A stretch of DNA of 45,766 bases from Shewanellaceae bacterium UBA2521 (GTDB lineage: Bacteria > Pseudomonadota > Gammaproteobacteria > Enterobacterales > Shewanellaceae), in NCBI GenBank assembly GCA_002341165.1, contig DDNL01000025.1:11326-57091 (forward strand), read 5' to 3'. Positions 34,321 to 41,667 of this stretch are shown here, one piece after another. The position numbers and the translations under genes were made by a program. Within the stretch, counting starts at the first letter, position 1; each line of letters opens with the position of its first letter. The notes below the pieces were generated by a model, which had not been told where the DNA came from, did no database searches, and was given only the letters and a program-made list of their open reading frames with translations.

Positions 34321-35055
34321 ATGCACAATACAGCTGTAGGAAAGAAACGTCTTATACAATATAAAATGTGTGTCATGATCTTACTCAGTCATATCTGTTT
34401 TGTAGCTCATGCTGAATTTGGTTATTTTTTCAACGCATCTCGCCTAGCTTTTGCAGGTACGATGCTCAATACCGAACTATCTCCGGAGAAATCTTATTTC
34501 AATGATAATGATATCTATCAAAACTTTGTGTTTGCGGGTCTTGATTATCAGTTCTTTATCAACAAGTACCTGAGCATATTACCTAGTGTAAAAGGAGGTA
34601 TCTCACCTTTAGAAGCAGATGTGCATTCAATTGTCCCAACTACAATTTCTGGTGTCAATGCTAATCTACCTATAGATAAAAAAGCAGTGCTTAAATCTGA
34701 CTGGATAGGTATGGCTGAATTAACCTTTCGTTTTAACTTTGGTGCATATCGCGTATACGGATTTATCACACCTGGCTATACCATTATGCAAAACAGCCTT
34801 ACTCTTGCATTCAACACCAGTCCGGTAAGAGTTTTTCGATCTCAAATTGTGTCTGCAGGACCTGGGGCTACGATAGGTATAGGTTACTTAATGTCAAGAG
34901 AAAGTGACCTCACACTGGGATATAGCCTCTATTCAATGACAGTACAAGCTGCTCAATCTGAAACCAATGATCTCACTAACTTAGGCAATTTACACTTTCT
35001 GAATAATACCTTTTACTATGAAGGTATATCATTTACTATGCGATTTCACTTTTAA
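34321..35055 (+). CDS. Putative outer-membrane beta-barrel protein
   Basis: A 244-residue product from the ATG at 34321 (AAGGA 10 bases before; an ATG at 34282 in the same frame lacks a ribosome site). Signal peptide: a basic start then MCVMILLSHICFVAHA. The mature part alternates polar and hydrophobic residues in strand-like blocks with aromatic girdles (YRVYGFITPGYTIM, GATIGIGYLM, LTLGYSLYSM) and ends FTMRFHF, the C-terminal phenylalanine signature of outer-membrane barrels. No named family. A long spacer upstream could carry its regulation. Confidence 0.65.
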   Translation: MHNTAVGKKRLIQYKMCVMILLSHICFVAHAEFGYFFNASRLAFAGTMLNTELSPEKSYFNDNDIYQNFVFAGLDYQFFINKYLSILPSVKGGISPLEADVHSIVPTTISGVNANLPIDKKAVLKSDWIGMAELTFRFNFGAYRVYGFITPGYTIMQNSLTLAFNTSPVRVFRSQIVSAGPGATIGIGYLMSRESDLTLGYSLYSMTVQAAQSETNDLTNLGNLHFLNNTFYYEGISFTMRFHF

Positions 35056-35094
35056 ATAAAATCCAAGATATCATCTATTCGTCTACCCTATAGC

Positions 35095-35772
35095 TTACTT
35101 CACATTCTCTTGATAATAAGACATAATTTGTGTCATCAACCTTAAAGTCGCCTCGGAAGTGAGTTTATTGTTCTGGTTAGGCGCTTCAATGCTTACAATC
35201 ATATACTTAGAGTTATCTAGAGTTTCCGCTTGTAAATGAATCACTTGTTGCTCGTTCCATAAAGAATGGGTTGCATAATAAATATATTGATGTGTTGGAT
35301 TCATTTGTGGCTCAACAATCCATCCTTGAAAAAATATAGGTAACCCTAGTACATTACTTTGAGTTTGCAAGCGATCAATCATCTGTGTTTCAACTCGAAT
35401 CATCATCTGTTTTTGCTCTTTTGTACCCCAAGCAATCTTATCTTTTTGTGTATAAGCTGGAGGATGAAGCATAGCATCAACAGAGCCAGAAGAGAGAACT
35501 TGCACTTGGCCACATGAAAGCCAGCCTAAATTTAACATCACCAATTGACAATAATCTTCACTAAATTGCAATTGAGTTTCAGTTAAATTGAGAATATTGT
35601 GTTGCTTTAGCTTATTACTCTCTTTGAACGACATAGGCTGAAAGGGGTAGGAGTTCACTTTAACTTGTGATTCATTTTCAAAAGCATGAGTTTTAACGGT
35701 GCATAAAAACAGCGCCCAACATCCCAATACAACTACATCTCTAAGACGACTTACCATAACAACATAGGCCAT
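35095..35772 (-). CDS. Exported protein of unknown function, loosely DUF2167-like
   Basis: A 225-residue protein with a Sec signal (VVVLGCWALFLCTVKTHA). The segment GWIVEPQMNPTHQYIYYATH followed by an IHLQAETL strand and MIVSIEAP is reminiscent of the C-terminal half of DUF2167 (GW-x-P-x-YD...L-W...R-L-G), but it has no C-terminal membrane helices, so the match is weak. Ribosome site poor. It reads away from the tRNA-Trp gene and is the last host gene before the integrated element. Confidence 0.45.
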   Translation of the reverse strand: MAYVVMVSRLRDVVVLGCWALFLCTVKTHAFENESQVKVNSYPFQPMSFKESNKLKQHNILNLTETQLQFSEDYCQLVMLNLGWLSCGQVQVLSSGSVDAMLHPPAYTQKDKIAWGTKEQKQMMIRVETQMIDRLQTQSNVLGLPIFFQGWIVEPQMNPTHQYIYYATHSLWNEQQVIHLQAETLDNSKYMIVSIEAPNQNNKLTSEATLRLMTQIMSYYQENVK

Positions 35773-35886
35773 AACATCTACTACTTTGAATCAAGTATAG
35801 GTTATAATAAGCCGCTCCTCATCTTATAAAAAAGAATAATAGTGCCTATTTAATCACCAAAAAAACGCTAAAACCAAAAAAATATT

Positions 35887-35914
35887 TTTACTTTCAAATT
35901 GTTCTGTGTATAAT
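35887..35914 (+). promoter_or_regulatory. Promoter of tRNA-Trp
   Basis: TTTACT (35887-35892), 16-base spacer, perfect TATAAT (35909-35914). The mature tRNA begins 15 bases after the -10 box. Confidence 0.75.
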
Positions 35915-35928
35915 CTTAGCTCTTGTGA

Positions 35929-36005
35929 AGGAGTGTAGTTCCAATTGGTAGAACAGCGGTCTCCAAAACCGATGGTTGGGGGTTCGAATCCCTCCACTCC
36001 TGCCA
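35929..36005 (+). tRNA. tRNA-Trp (anticodon CCA)
   Basis: Full cloverleaf, 77 bases with encoded CCA. Acceptor AGGAGTG pairs with CACTCCT (35995-36001), discriminator G; anticodon loop CTCCAAA with anticodon CCA; T arm GGGGG-TTCGAAT-CCCTC. It closely resembles E. coli tRNA-Trp, with one extra base in the D loop and a G-A mismatch at the base of the anticodon stem. The 3' part is duplicated at 43553-43579 as the attachment site, and the element integrated so that the tRNA stayed complete. Confidence 0.97.
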
Positions 36006-36007
36006 CA
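35981..36007 (+). repeat. attL: tRNA-Trp 3' end
   Basis: 27 bases starting GGTTCGAATCCC and ending TGCCACA, identical to attR at 43553-43579. Just inside, CTCTAGCA occurs twice (36067-36074 and 36107-36114, 40 bp apart), likely arm-type integrase sites. Confidence 0.9.
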
Positions 36008-36174
36008 GCTTCACAGTAAAAAGCCCTATATAACGCCCTTTTCAAGCTTTATTCCCTTATAGTACCCTCTAGCATACTTGAACATTCTTATACATCTTTA
36101 TACACTCTCTAGCACCTATTAAGGCACCTAAGAAAAATAGGTTCCCAAAATTCTAGAAAATGAGATGTACATAG

Positions 36175-37485
36175 ATGTTATTCAAGGATACCAACCTCAG
36201 AAAAATACCCCTTCCAGAAAAAGCAACATACCTCTATGATTCAGCCTATACAGGTAAAGGATCTTTTTGCTTACGTCTACCCAAAAAAAGTAAATCTAAA
36301 AAACAACAAGCATTAACTTTTGTATTCAAATACAAACTTAAAATAGATGGACAATATAAAATTCATCTTATTAAAATAGGTCAATTCCCTGCATTCAAAG
36401 CCGATGAAGCACGAGCTATTGCGAGAAAATATAGTGACATGCTCAAGCAAGGGCTAAACCCTAAAGAAGTTATTGAAGCAGAAGCCGACGCAAAACAAAA
36501 AGAACTTGAACAAAAGCAAATAGAAGAAGCTCAAGGTACATTAGAACAACTTGTAAATGCGTACCTTGCCAACCTTGAGAAACAAGGCAAGCGCACTGGT
36601 GCCAGGATTCTAAAAACCATTGAAGCCGATGTTTACCCCGTTATCGGTAAAGAAGTCAAAGCTTGCACTATTACGCCTCAACATATCAAAAAGATCTTAG
36701 CCACTATGATTCAACGTGATGCAGCGGTTGGTTCTAATCGTGTACGCTCGAATCTGTCGGCAATTTTTAACTTTGGCTTGAAGTTTGATAATGACCCCGC
36801 GAACTTTGGACATGAAACTATATTTCATCTTCAAGGTAACCCTGTTACTCCAGTTCCAAAACAAAAGGTTGAACAACCAGAAAATAACTTCCTTAATATT
36901 GATGAAGTCTACCGACTTTTTTCATTGGAGACAGCACAGCACTTCACAGAAGATACTTTCTTACTTATTCAATTGTGCTTCCACTTGGGTGGGCAGCGTC
37001 CTTATGAGCTGGTGGCCTCCAAATGGTCAGAGGTAGACTTCAAGGGCAAAACTTTTGAAATAGCCGAACATATATCTAAAACAAAGAAACCTCACCTTTT
37101 ACCACTCACAGATTCAGCACTTCAGATCTTGAAACGGCTTCACGCCTTATCAGGTTCAGAAGCATATATCTTCCCACGTCCCACAAAAAGTGGGCACCTT
37201 GAAACCGACTATTTCGGCCACTGCTTAAGAAAGTTTTGCAGCAGAACAGGCTTTAAAAAATTTATTCCCCGTGATATTCGCAGAACGTGCAAAACGTTGA
37301 TGGGTGAAATAGGTCTTTCAAAAGATATTAGAGATCGACTTCAAAACCATGCATTGCATGACGTATCAAGCCGACATTATGACAGGTATTCCTATATCAA
37401 AGAGAAGAAGCAAGCCCTTGAGGCATGGGAAGCACGGCTGAACGCCAGCCAAGCCACCAGCAACGTGATCGCAATAGGAATTTAA
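36175..37485 (+). CDS. Tyrosine-type site-specific integrase (tRNA-Trp island)
   Basis: A 436-residue tyrosine recombinase with an N-terminal arm-binding domain (about 1-100), core-binding domain (about 120-215) and catalytic domain. Catalytic set: Arg275 (GGQRPYEL), Lys302 (SKTKK), Arg369 in RDIRRT, His392 (LQNHAL), and the tyrosine in HYDRYSY (402 or 405). The box II histidine position is Arg366, which I believe is normal for this subgroup (PRDIRRT...LQNHALxDVSSRHYDRY). By position next to attL it should be the enzyme that integrates this island. The ribosome site is weak. Its stop overlaps the next gene (TAATG). Confidence 0.92.
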   Translation: MLFKDTNLRKIPLPEKATYLYDSAYTGKGSFCLRLPKKSKSKKQQALTFVFKYKLKIDGQYKIHLIKIGQFPAFKADEARAIARKYSDMLKQGLNPKEVIEAEADAKQKELEQKQIEEAQGTLEQLVNAYLANLEKQGKRTGARILKTIEADVYPVIGKEVKACTITPQHIKKILATMIQRDAAVGSNRVRSNLSAIFNFGLKFDNDPANFGHETIFHLQGNPVTPVPKQKVEQPENNFLNIDEVYRLFSLETAQHFTEDTFLLIQLCFHLGGQRPYELVASKWSEVDFKGKTFEIAEHISKTKKPHLLPLTDSALQILKRLHALSGSEAYIFPRPTKSGHLETDYFGHCLRKFCSRTGFKKFIPRDIRRTCKTLMGEIGLSKDIRDRLQNHALHDVSSRHYDRYSYIKEKKQALEAWEARLNASQATSNVIAIGI

Positions 37486-37958
37486 TGATGACAGAAAAAG
37501 AAAAAGAGTTACAAAAAGCTCTTGTTAGTGCAGCAGGCTACATCGAAGAATTAGAAAATTACCTTAAGTTGATGAAGTCAGGTGAGAATAAGTTATTAGA
37601 TATGATTAAGCTCCAATCGCTCAAGCTAGATGAATATTCAATGTTACTTAAGAAGTACGATATCCAATATCAAGATATGAAAGATATGTATTATGACGTA
37701 AAAATAAATCATGATAAGTATGAAAAACTTGCACAGAAGGAAATAAATTTAAAGAAAAAACAGTATCAGAAAAAGCTGACAACATATAAAGTCATTTTTT
37801 CGGCAATATCTAAATTCTTAGAAATACCATCTAATAGGCACTTGCCTAAAAAAATCATATATAAACGTATTGCTAAGATATCAAATAGAAGCCTGTCTTC
37901 AGTTAAGTCTGAAGGACAAGACTTTCTAAACGAACTCTTAGACAAATATAAAAAATAA
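37485..37958 (+). CDS. Coiled-coil protein coupled to the integrase, unknown
   Basis: A 157-residue product from the ATG that overlaps the integrase stop (TAATG; TAGGA 5 bases before; a second ATG follows at once). Residues ~1-110 are a long charged coiled coil rich in K, E and L; the last ~45 (FLEIPSNRHLPKKIIYKRI, then ISNRSLSSVKSEGQDFL) look like a small helix-turn-helix. Not recognised as a known family. Translational coupling suggests it works with, or regulates, the integrase, for instance as an accessory factor. Confidence 0.7.
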   Translation: MMTEKEKELQKALVSAAGYIEELENYLKLMKSGENKLLDMIKLQSLKLDEYSMLLKKYDIQYQDMKDMYYDVKINHDKYEKLAQKEINLKKKQYQKKLTTYKVIFSAISKFLEIPSNRHLPKKIIYKRIAKISNRSLSSVKSEGQDFLNELLDKYKK

Positions 37959-38026
37959 TTTTAGTAATTGTTTTTTTTCTCAGTATGCTTCTATTTATTG
38001 AATTTTGATGTAAACAGAGGCGTACC

Positions 38027-38278
38027 ATGACAAAGAAAAACAATAAAAGAAATCAAGCTCCATCACCTGAACCGACACAACCATTAGAAGCCATTGTTTC
38101 ATTACAAGAGGTAGCAAAGCGCATGAATAAGACAACCAGAACGATCCGCAGATGGTACTTAGAAGAAGGCATTATGCCTAAACCTATCTTCATGAATAAC
38201 GCCGTTTTAGGTTGGAGAGAGTCAGTATTAAGCCAGTGGTTACTTGATGCTGAACAACGTAATCAGGTGACTTATTGA
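38027..38278 (+). CDS. AlpA-like helix-turn-helix regulator / excisionase
   Basis: An 83-residue protein with a winged helix of the AlpA/MerR-like excisionase type: SLQEVAKRMNKTTRTIRRWY is the recognition helix unit, followed by EEGIMPKP and the wing-and-helix segment LGWRESVLSQWL. Such proteins switch on integrase genes or direct excision of P4-like islands. The first 20 residues are a basic disordered tail. The ribosome site is an AGAGG stretch about 8 bases upstream. Confidence 0.82.
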   Translation: MTKKNNKRNQAPSPEPTQPLEAIVSLQEVAKRMNKTTRTIRRWYLEEGIMPKPIFMNNAVLGWRESVLSQWLLDAEQRNQVTY

Positions 38279-38288
38279 AGGCGAAAAA

Positions 38289-38311
38289 AAGACTTATACA
38301 GCATAAGTCTT
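38289..38311 (-). terminator. Hairpin between the AlpA-like gene and the gpD remnant
   Basis: AAGACTTAT (38289-38297) and ATAAGTCTT (38303-38311) form a perfect 9-bp stem. The A-run before it makes it terminator-like on the minus strand, where no gene is seen now, perhaps a relic of the element that supplied the gpD fragment. On the plus strand it has no T-run. Confidence 0.5.
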
Positions 38312-38348
38312 CCACTTCGAATTAACTATAAACAACTGTTAACACTGA

Positions 38349-38882
38349 ACGGACGAGGCAGCTTTAGCCTTTTTAATCCGTGTCGGTCAACGATTTGATG
38401 CTTTGGTGAAGGTGAAAGATAAAACCTTATTCTTTTCACCCAAAGGTCAGGCCAAAAGTTTAACCGGGAAAACAGTAGAAACCTTAAAGCTTAAGTGCAC
38501 AGAAGTTAAAAGTGGCTCATTAGATTTAATGGGGCATACAGATTTTAACGGCGCACAAGCAACGTATTATGATGTCCAGCAAGGTAAGCAAGAGCATGTA
38601 TACGTAGGTCGTGCGCCTTTTAAAAAAATCACCGGCCATCAGGCCAGTCAAGCAGAAGCACAAGACATCGCACAAGCAGAGCTAGAAACTCTGCAACGCA
38701 AAAAGAAACGACTTAAGTTGGTCTGTACCTTACAACCTACAGCTTTTGCTGAATGCCTTATCGAACTCGATACCTCTTTTCACCCCATGTTACAAGGCCG
38801 CTATTCGGTGGACGATGTGGTTTTATCATGTCTTGCGAATGGTCAAACTCAAACACAAATCAGTGCAACGTTAACGAAATAA
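38349..38882 (+). pseudogene. Phage late-control/tail hub protein gpD, C-terminal fragment
   Basis: The frame from 38349 (just after a stop) to 38882 reads TDEAALAFLIRVGQRFDALV, then KVKDKTLFFSPKGQ, matching the middle of phage gpD (typically SD-x-AFLxRLAxRFGA, then VKDGRLLFxPxGQ). It continues to the gpD end (QAEAQDIAQAELETLQRKK, FHPMLQGRYSVDDVVLS, TQTQISATLTK). The N-terminal half of gpD is missing, and no gpD sequence is visible upstream in any frame. A TTG or GTG start at 38403-38408 could still yield about 159 residues. gpD is the tail-tube hub (VgrG-like) of P2/Mu-type phages. With no other tail genes this is a relic, unless it has been reused. Confidence 0.8.
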
Positions 38883-38895
38883 AAAGGAGATTCTT

Positions 38896-39153
38896 ATGTG
38901 GCATGTGATTGCAACCACGTTAGTGACATCTTTAATTGAACCGATCGTCTCAGGTTTAAAAACCAAGACCCAACAAGTGACCGCCAAAATACCAAAGAAA
39001 ATGAAAAGCAAAAAGTTGATTGCTGCTTTTGTTTTGATTTCAGTCGTATTGGCGAAGTGGGACGAGTTAAGCGTTTATCTACCAGAACAAGCACAAGATC
39101 CTTTCAAGCTATTGCTGCAAATTGGCCTTGATGTGTTGGCGCAATTGTCATGA
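38896..39153 (+). CDS. Small membrane protein upstream of second integrase
   Basis: An 85-residue protein with AAGGAG 6 bases before the ATG. The N-terminal amphipathic stretch (MWHVIATTLVTSLIEPIV) is followed by a strongly basic section (KTKTQQVTAKIPKKMKSKK), a membrane helix (LIAAFVLISVVLA) and a C-terminal hydrophobic end. No family recognised; the size and layout recall small phage lysis or tail-associated proteins. It lies 13 bp after the gpD remnant and overlaps the second integrase by ATGA, so the three form one transcription unit. Confidence 0.65.
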   Translation: MWHVIATTLVTSLIEPIVSGLKTKTQQVTAKIPKKMKSKKLIAAFVLISVVLAKWDELSVYLPEQAQDPFKLLLQIGLDVLAQLS

Positions 39154-40316
39154 TGTTTCAAGCCACCTTAAAAACAGCCTTGACCGAAGTTGCGATTAAG
39201 AAATATATGAAGGACGAAGTGATCTATCAACTGCGCGATCCTCGTTATCCTTTATATATACGCTTCAATCAAAAACGAACGCAAGGCTCTTACTTTTGGG
39301 TGAACTACAGTAACAACAGCCAAAAAAGTATCAAGCTTGGCAGCTATCCTACCTTAAAGCCTAAAGACTTACTCAAACAGATGAGCCAAATTCAATTGCA
39401 TTATCGCCTGAAAGGACAGATTCAACATGACACACAAGCAACGGTTCATGATGTTCTGTCTTGGTATTTGGATAGAGTCGTGCGATCAGGCGCATATTCC
39501 CAAAGTAGAAGAAGTTCGGTGCAGTCTTTGGTGAAGTTGTTAACTCAATATTTAAGTTCAAAACTTTTAGTAATAGAGCTGAGCGAACAGATACTAGATA
39601 AAACGTTGGTTTCTATGAGAAGCCTTTATACCATCGCCACCACCAAAGCAGCCTTTGGTACTTTAAAAGCTGCATTGAAACAAGCTAAGCAGTTAAAAGT
39701 CATTGCAACGGATCCAATGGCGCAACAGTATTTTAAGCACTACCTATCGGAATCAGTAAAAACCAAAGACTGTGCTTTATCCTTAGATGATTTACACGCC
39801 ATAGACTTAACGCTTGCGAAGCGACAACAAAAGATGCTTTTCTTGATGCTGGCACTTTTTGGTACAAGGTTAGGAGAAACCAGACAAACACGCTGGCAAG
39901 ATATATCGTTTGAACATAAAACGTGGACAATACCTGCAAGCCATACCAAAACCAACAAAGAATTGATATTACCTTTAACCCAACAAGCGATAAGGCTTTT
40001 TAAGATTTATAAATTACAAGCAAAAAGTCCTTATTTATTTTCGAGTCGAAAAGGTGGCGTGTTGAGCCATACCTCAGCACACGCCATGATCATTCGTTTA
40101 AGCAAAGGGCAGTGGACAGCGCACGATATTCGCAAACGCTTCCGTTCTATCCTCGCCGACCTAGGTATAGACTACTATGTCAGTGAATCCCTCCTCAATC
40201 ATGCCAAAGGCAAACTCGACCAAGCCTATATTCATACCCATCTAGAAAACCTCAAACAAGAAGCTTTAAAAAGCTATCACGTCAAACTTTCAACCATCCT
40301 AGATTTGAACCTATAA
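39150..40316 (+). CDS. Second tyrosine recombinase/integrase
   Basis: A 388-residue integrase unrelated in detail to the first one. Arm-type N-terminal domain (about 20-70, SIKLGSYPTLKPKDLL), core-binding domain and complete catalytic set: Arg240 (FGTRLGE), Lys267 (SHTKTNK), His325 and Arg328 (AHDIRKR), His351 (LLNHAKG) and Tyr360 (QAYIHTH). All key residues are intact, so it may still be active. Coupled to the small membrane protein by ATGA. It lies mid-island, far from both att sites, so it probably came with another element. Confidence 0.9.
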   Translation: MMFQATLKTALTEVAIKKYMKDEVIYQLRDPRYPLYIRFNQKRTQGSYFWVNYSNNSQKSIKLGSYPTLKPKDLLKQMSQIQLHYRLKGQIQHDTQATVHDVLSWYLDRVVRSGAYSQSRRSSVQSLVKLLTQYLSSKLLVIELSEQILDKTLVSMRSLYTIATTKAAFGTLKAALKQAKQLKVIATDPMAQQYFKHYLSESVKTKDCALSLDDLHAIDLTLAKRQQKMLFLMLALFGTRLGETRQTRWQDISFEHKTWTIPASHTKTNKELILPLTQQAIRLFKIYKLQAKSPYLFSSRKGGVLSHTSAHAMIIRLSKGQWTAHDIRKRFRSILADLGIDYYVSESLLNHAKGKLDQAYIHTHLENLKQEALKSYHVKLSTILDLNL

Positions 40317-40334
40317 AAGGGCAGTGATGCCCTT
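40317..40334. terminator. Bidirectional hairpin between convergent genes
   Basis: AAGGGCA (40317-40323) and TGCCCTT (40328-40334) pair around GTGA, directly after the second integrase stop and 5 bp past the HEPN gene's stop. On the minus strand it runs into TTTTAT. Confidence 0.75.
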
Positions 40335-40339
40335 AAGCT

Positions 40340-40996
40340 TTACTTCATATAACTCGTAAGAAAGCTTTCTATTTCTCTAATCATATTTTTCACATCATCG
40401 GATGAAAATTCATCCGGTTTGCCATGTGCAGCATTGTTACGTATATCTGCAAGTGCTGTAATTCTTTTTTGCTGTAGTTTGTTATATATTTCAGCTTTAG
40501 CTAAGTCTTGATTCATCTTATTGAGGCTACCAATATCAATATTGTTATCTTGGCATAAATCTCTTAAAGCTGTTTCTAAAACAACTCCAGCAACAACAGC
40601 TGCAGCTAATTTATAGTCATTACGTAAGAGTTCTTCTGCTTGTTCTAGCTCACTTTCAAATACATCAGCTTGTACTAAGTACTTTAAAGAAGTTAGATAA
40701 CCTGCTTCAAAATCCGCTTGAAGGGCATCTAAGACAGCTTTTAGTTGAATGGAAATATTAAAATTAGTCGAATAAGTGCCTTTATAGGCATTGTCAAAAT
40801 TTTTGCAATAATTTGATTCAGGCTTACATACTAAGTTGATAAGGTTATCTAACCTTGCTGTCCACTTTAAATAGATTGTATTATCAACGTACCAGCCACC
40901 TCCCATGAGCTGATTTCCAACATAATTTTTTGTTTTAATAAGCTCATTATATTCTAGATTAATGTCTTCGAAAGCCTGTTTAATTAGATTCGACAT
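40340..40996 (-). CDS. HEPN-domain protein (DUF4145/Abi-like)
   Basis: A 218-residue helical protein; GGAGAG stands 6 bases before the ATG. The C-terminal part (about 110-210) has the HEPN layout: helices LLRNDYKLAAAVVAGVVLE and ETALRDLC, then the motif RNNAAH (Arg186-x4-His191) of HEPN RNases and RiboL/DUF4145-type proteins. The N-terminal 100 residues are unrecognised. HEPN proteins are common in abortive infection and toxin-antitoxin systems, where the R-x4-6-H pair cleaves RNA. No antitoxin (such as MNT) is visible beside it, so it could be a stand-alone defence gene. It reads opposite to its neighbours. Confidence 0.7.
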   Translation of the reverse strand: MSNLIKQAFEDINLEYNELIKTKNYVGNQLMGGGWYVDNTIYLKWTARLDNLINLVCKPESNYCKNFDNAYKGTYSTNFNISIQLKAVLDALQADFEAGYLTSLKYLVQADVFESELEQAEELLRNDYKLAAAVVAGVVLETALRDLCQDNNIDIGSLNKMNQDLAKAEIYNKLQQKRITALADIRNNAAHGKPDEFSSDDVKNMIREIESFLTSYMK

Positions 40997-41371
40997 GATT
41001 TACTCTCCGTTGTCTGTGACCTACACAATCCCTATATCCATTTTTTGGAGAGTGTAGATATTCCCTATGTAAATCATCATCATACCAACAAAAATGAATT
41101 TATCTTAATAGAAAAAACATAAAATCGAGCCGCAAAATAGGGCGGTTAAATTGTTCGAAAGTCTTGTTTTATAAAGCTAAGTGAAGGGTTAGCCTTAGAT
41201 ATGCTTTAGCTTTGATTTGGATTACTTGTTTATAACTCATTGTTATAAAAACGTTATAGGTTCTTCTGAGCGTACTTTTAGCTATGCGTGATGGTAAACC
41301 GCGAAATAGGGAAATTTTTCGAGGTTTTAAAGCGGCCACCACCGTTTATTTTCCGTCTTTTTTGGCAGCAA

Positions 41372-41393
41372 GTGGTCGCACCCTAGCGACCAC
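41372..41393. repeat. GC-rich 8-bp inverted repeat
   Basis: GTGGTCGC (41372-41379) and GCGACCAC (41386-41393) around ACCCTA, striking in an AT-rich region. No T-run follows. A binding site or part of a small structured RNA are both possible. Confidence 0.5.
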
Positions 41394-41579
41394 CACCACT
41401 TGCACTTTTTATATGTATATCAGATGTTAACTAAAATCGTACTGGTCAATAAAAAGTGGCTTTTATGGAATAATCGTCCACTTGGCCAAATAACCCCTTT
41501 TTTGTACAGGTACCATCATAGTCTTTGCTTTTTAAATTCTAGGAACCATCATTTATCAATAAAATACACTGTTTGTTTT

Positions 41580-41607
41580 TTGAGCGTTTCGTTTAGCGCT
41601 TTATTCT
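41580..41607 (+). promoter_or_regulatory. Candidate promoter for toxin-immunity pair
   Basis: TTGAGC (41580-41585), 16-base spacer, TATTCT (41602-41607), about 60 bases before the toxin ATG. Confidence 0.35.
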
Positions 41608-41667
41608 AAAAAAAATAGTTTTATGTAGAATGTATCAACCTTCCCTATTTGAGCGGGGATCAATTTA

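Larger units (their letters stand above)
40997..41667. other. 671-bp AT-rich spacer in the island
   Basis: No convincing gene. It holds two near-identical 13-mers, CCGCAAAATAGGG (41130-41142) and CCGCGAAATAGGG (41299-41311), a GC-rich hairpin (41372-41393) and a possible promoter for the toxin gene (41580-41607). The open frame of 69 codons at 41400-41609 has no ribosome site or family likeness. Confidence 0.5.

Noticed and set aside
35854..36045. 63-codon minus-strand frame across tRNA-Trp
   Set aside because: It is the antisense of the tRNA; this kind of spurious frame (GVEGFEPPT) is a well-known annotation artefact.
36175..37485. First integrase inactive because the box II histidine is arginine (RDIRRT)
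   Set aside because: This arginine seems to be the normal residue in this subgroup; all other catalytic residues are present and the gene is undamaged.
39150..40316. Second integrase as a broken remnant like the adjacent gpD
   Set aside because: R240, K267, H325, R328, H351 and Y360 are all present in one uninterrupted frame of normal length.
41400..41609. 69-codon frame upstream of the toxin gene
   Set aside because: No ribosome site, low-complexity AT-driven composition and overlap with the candidate promoter.
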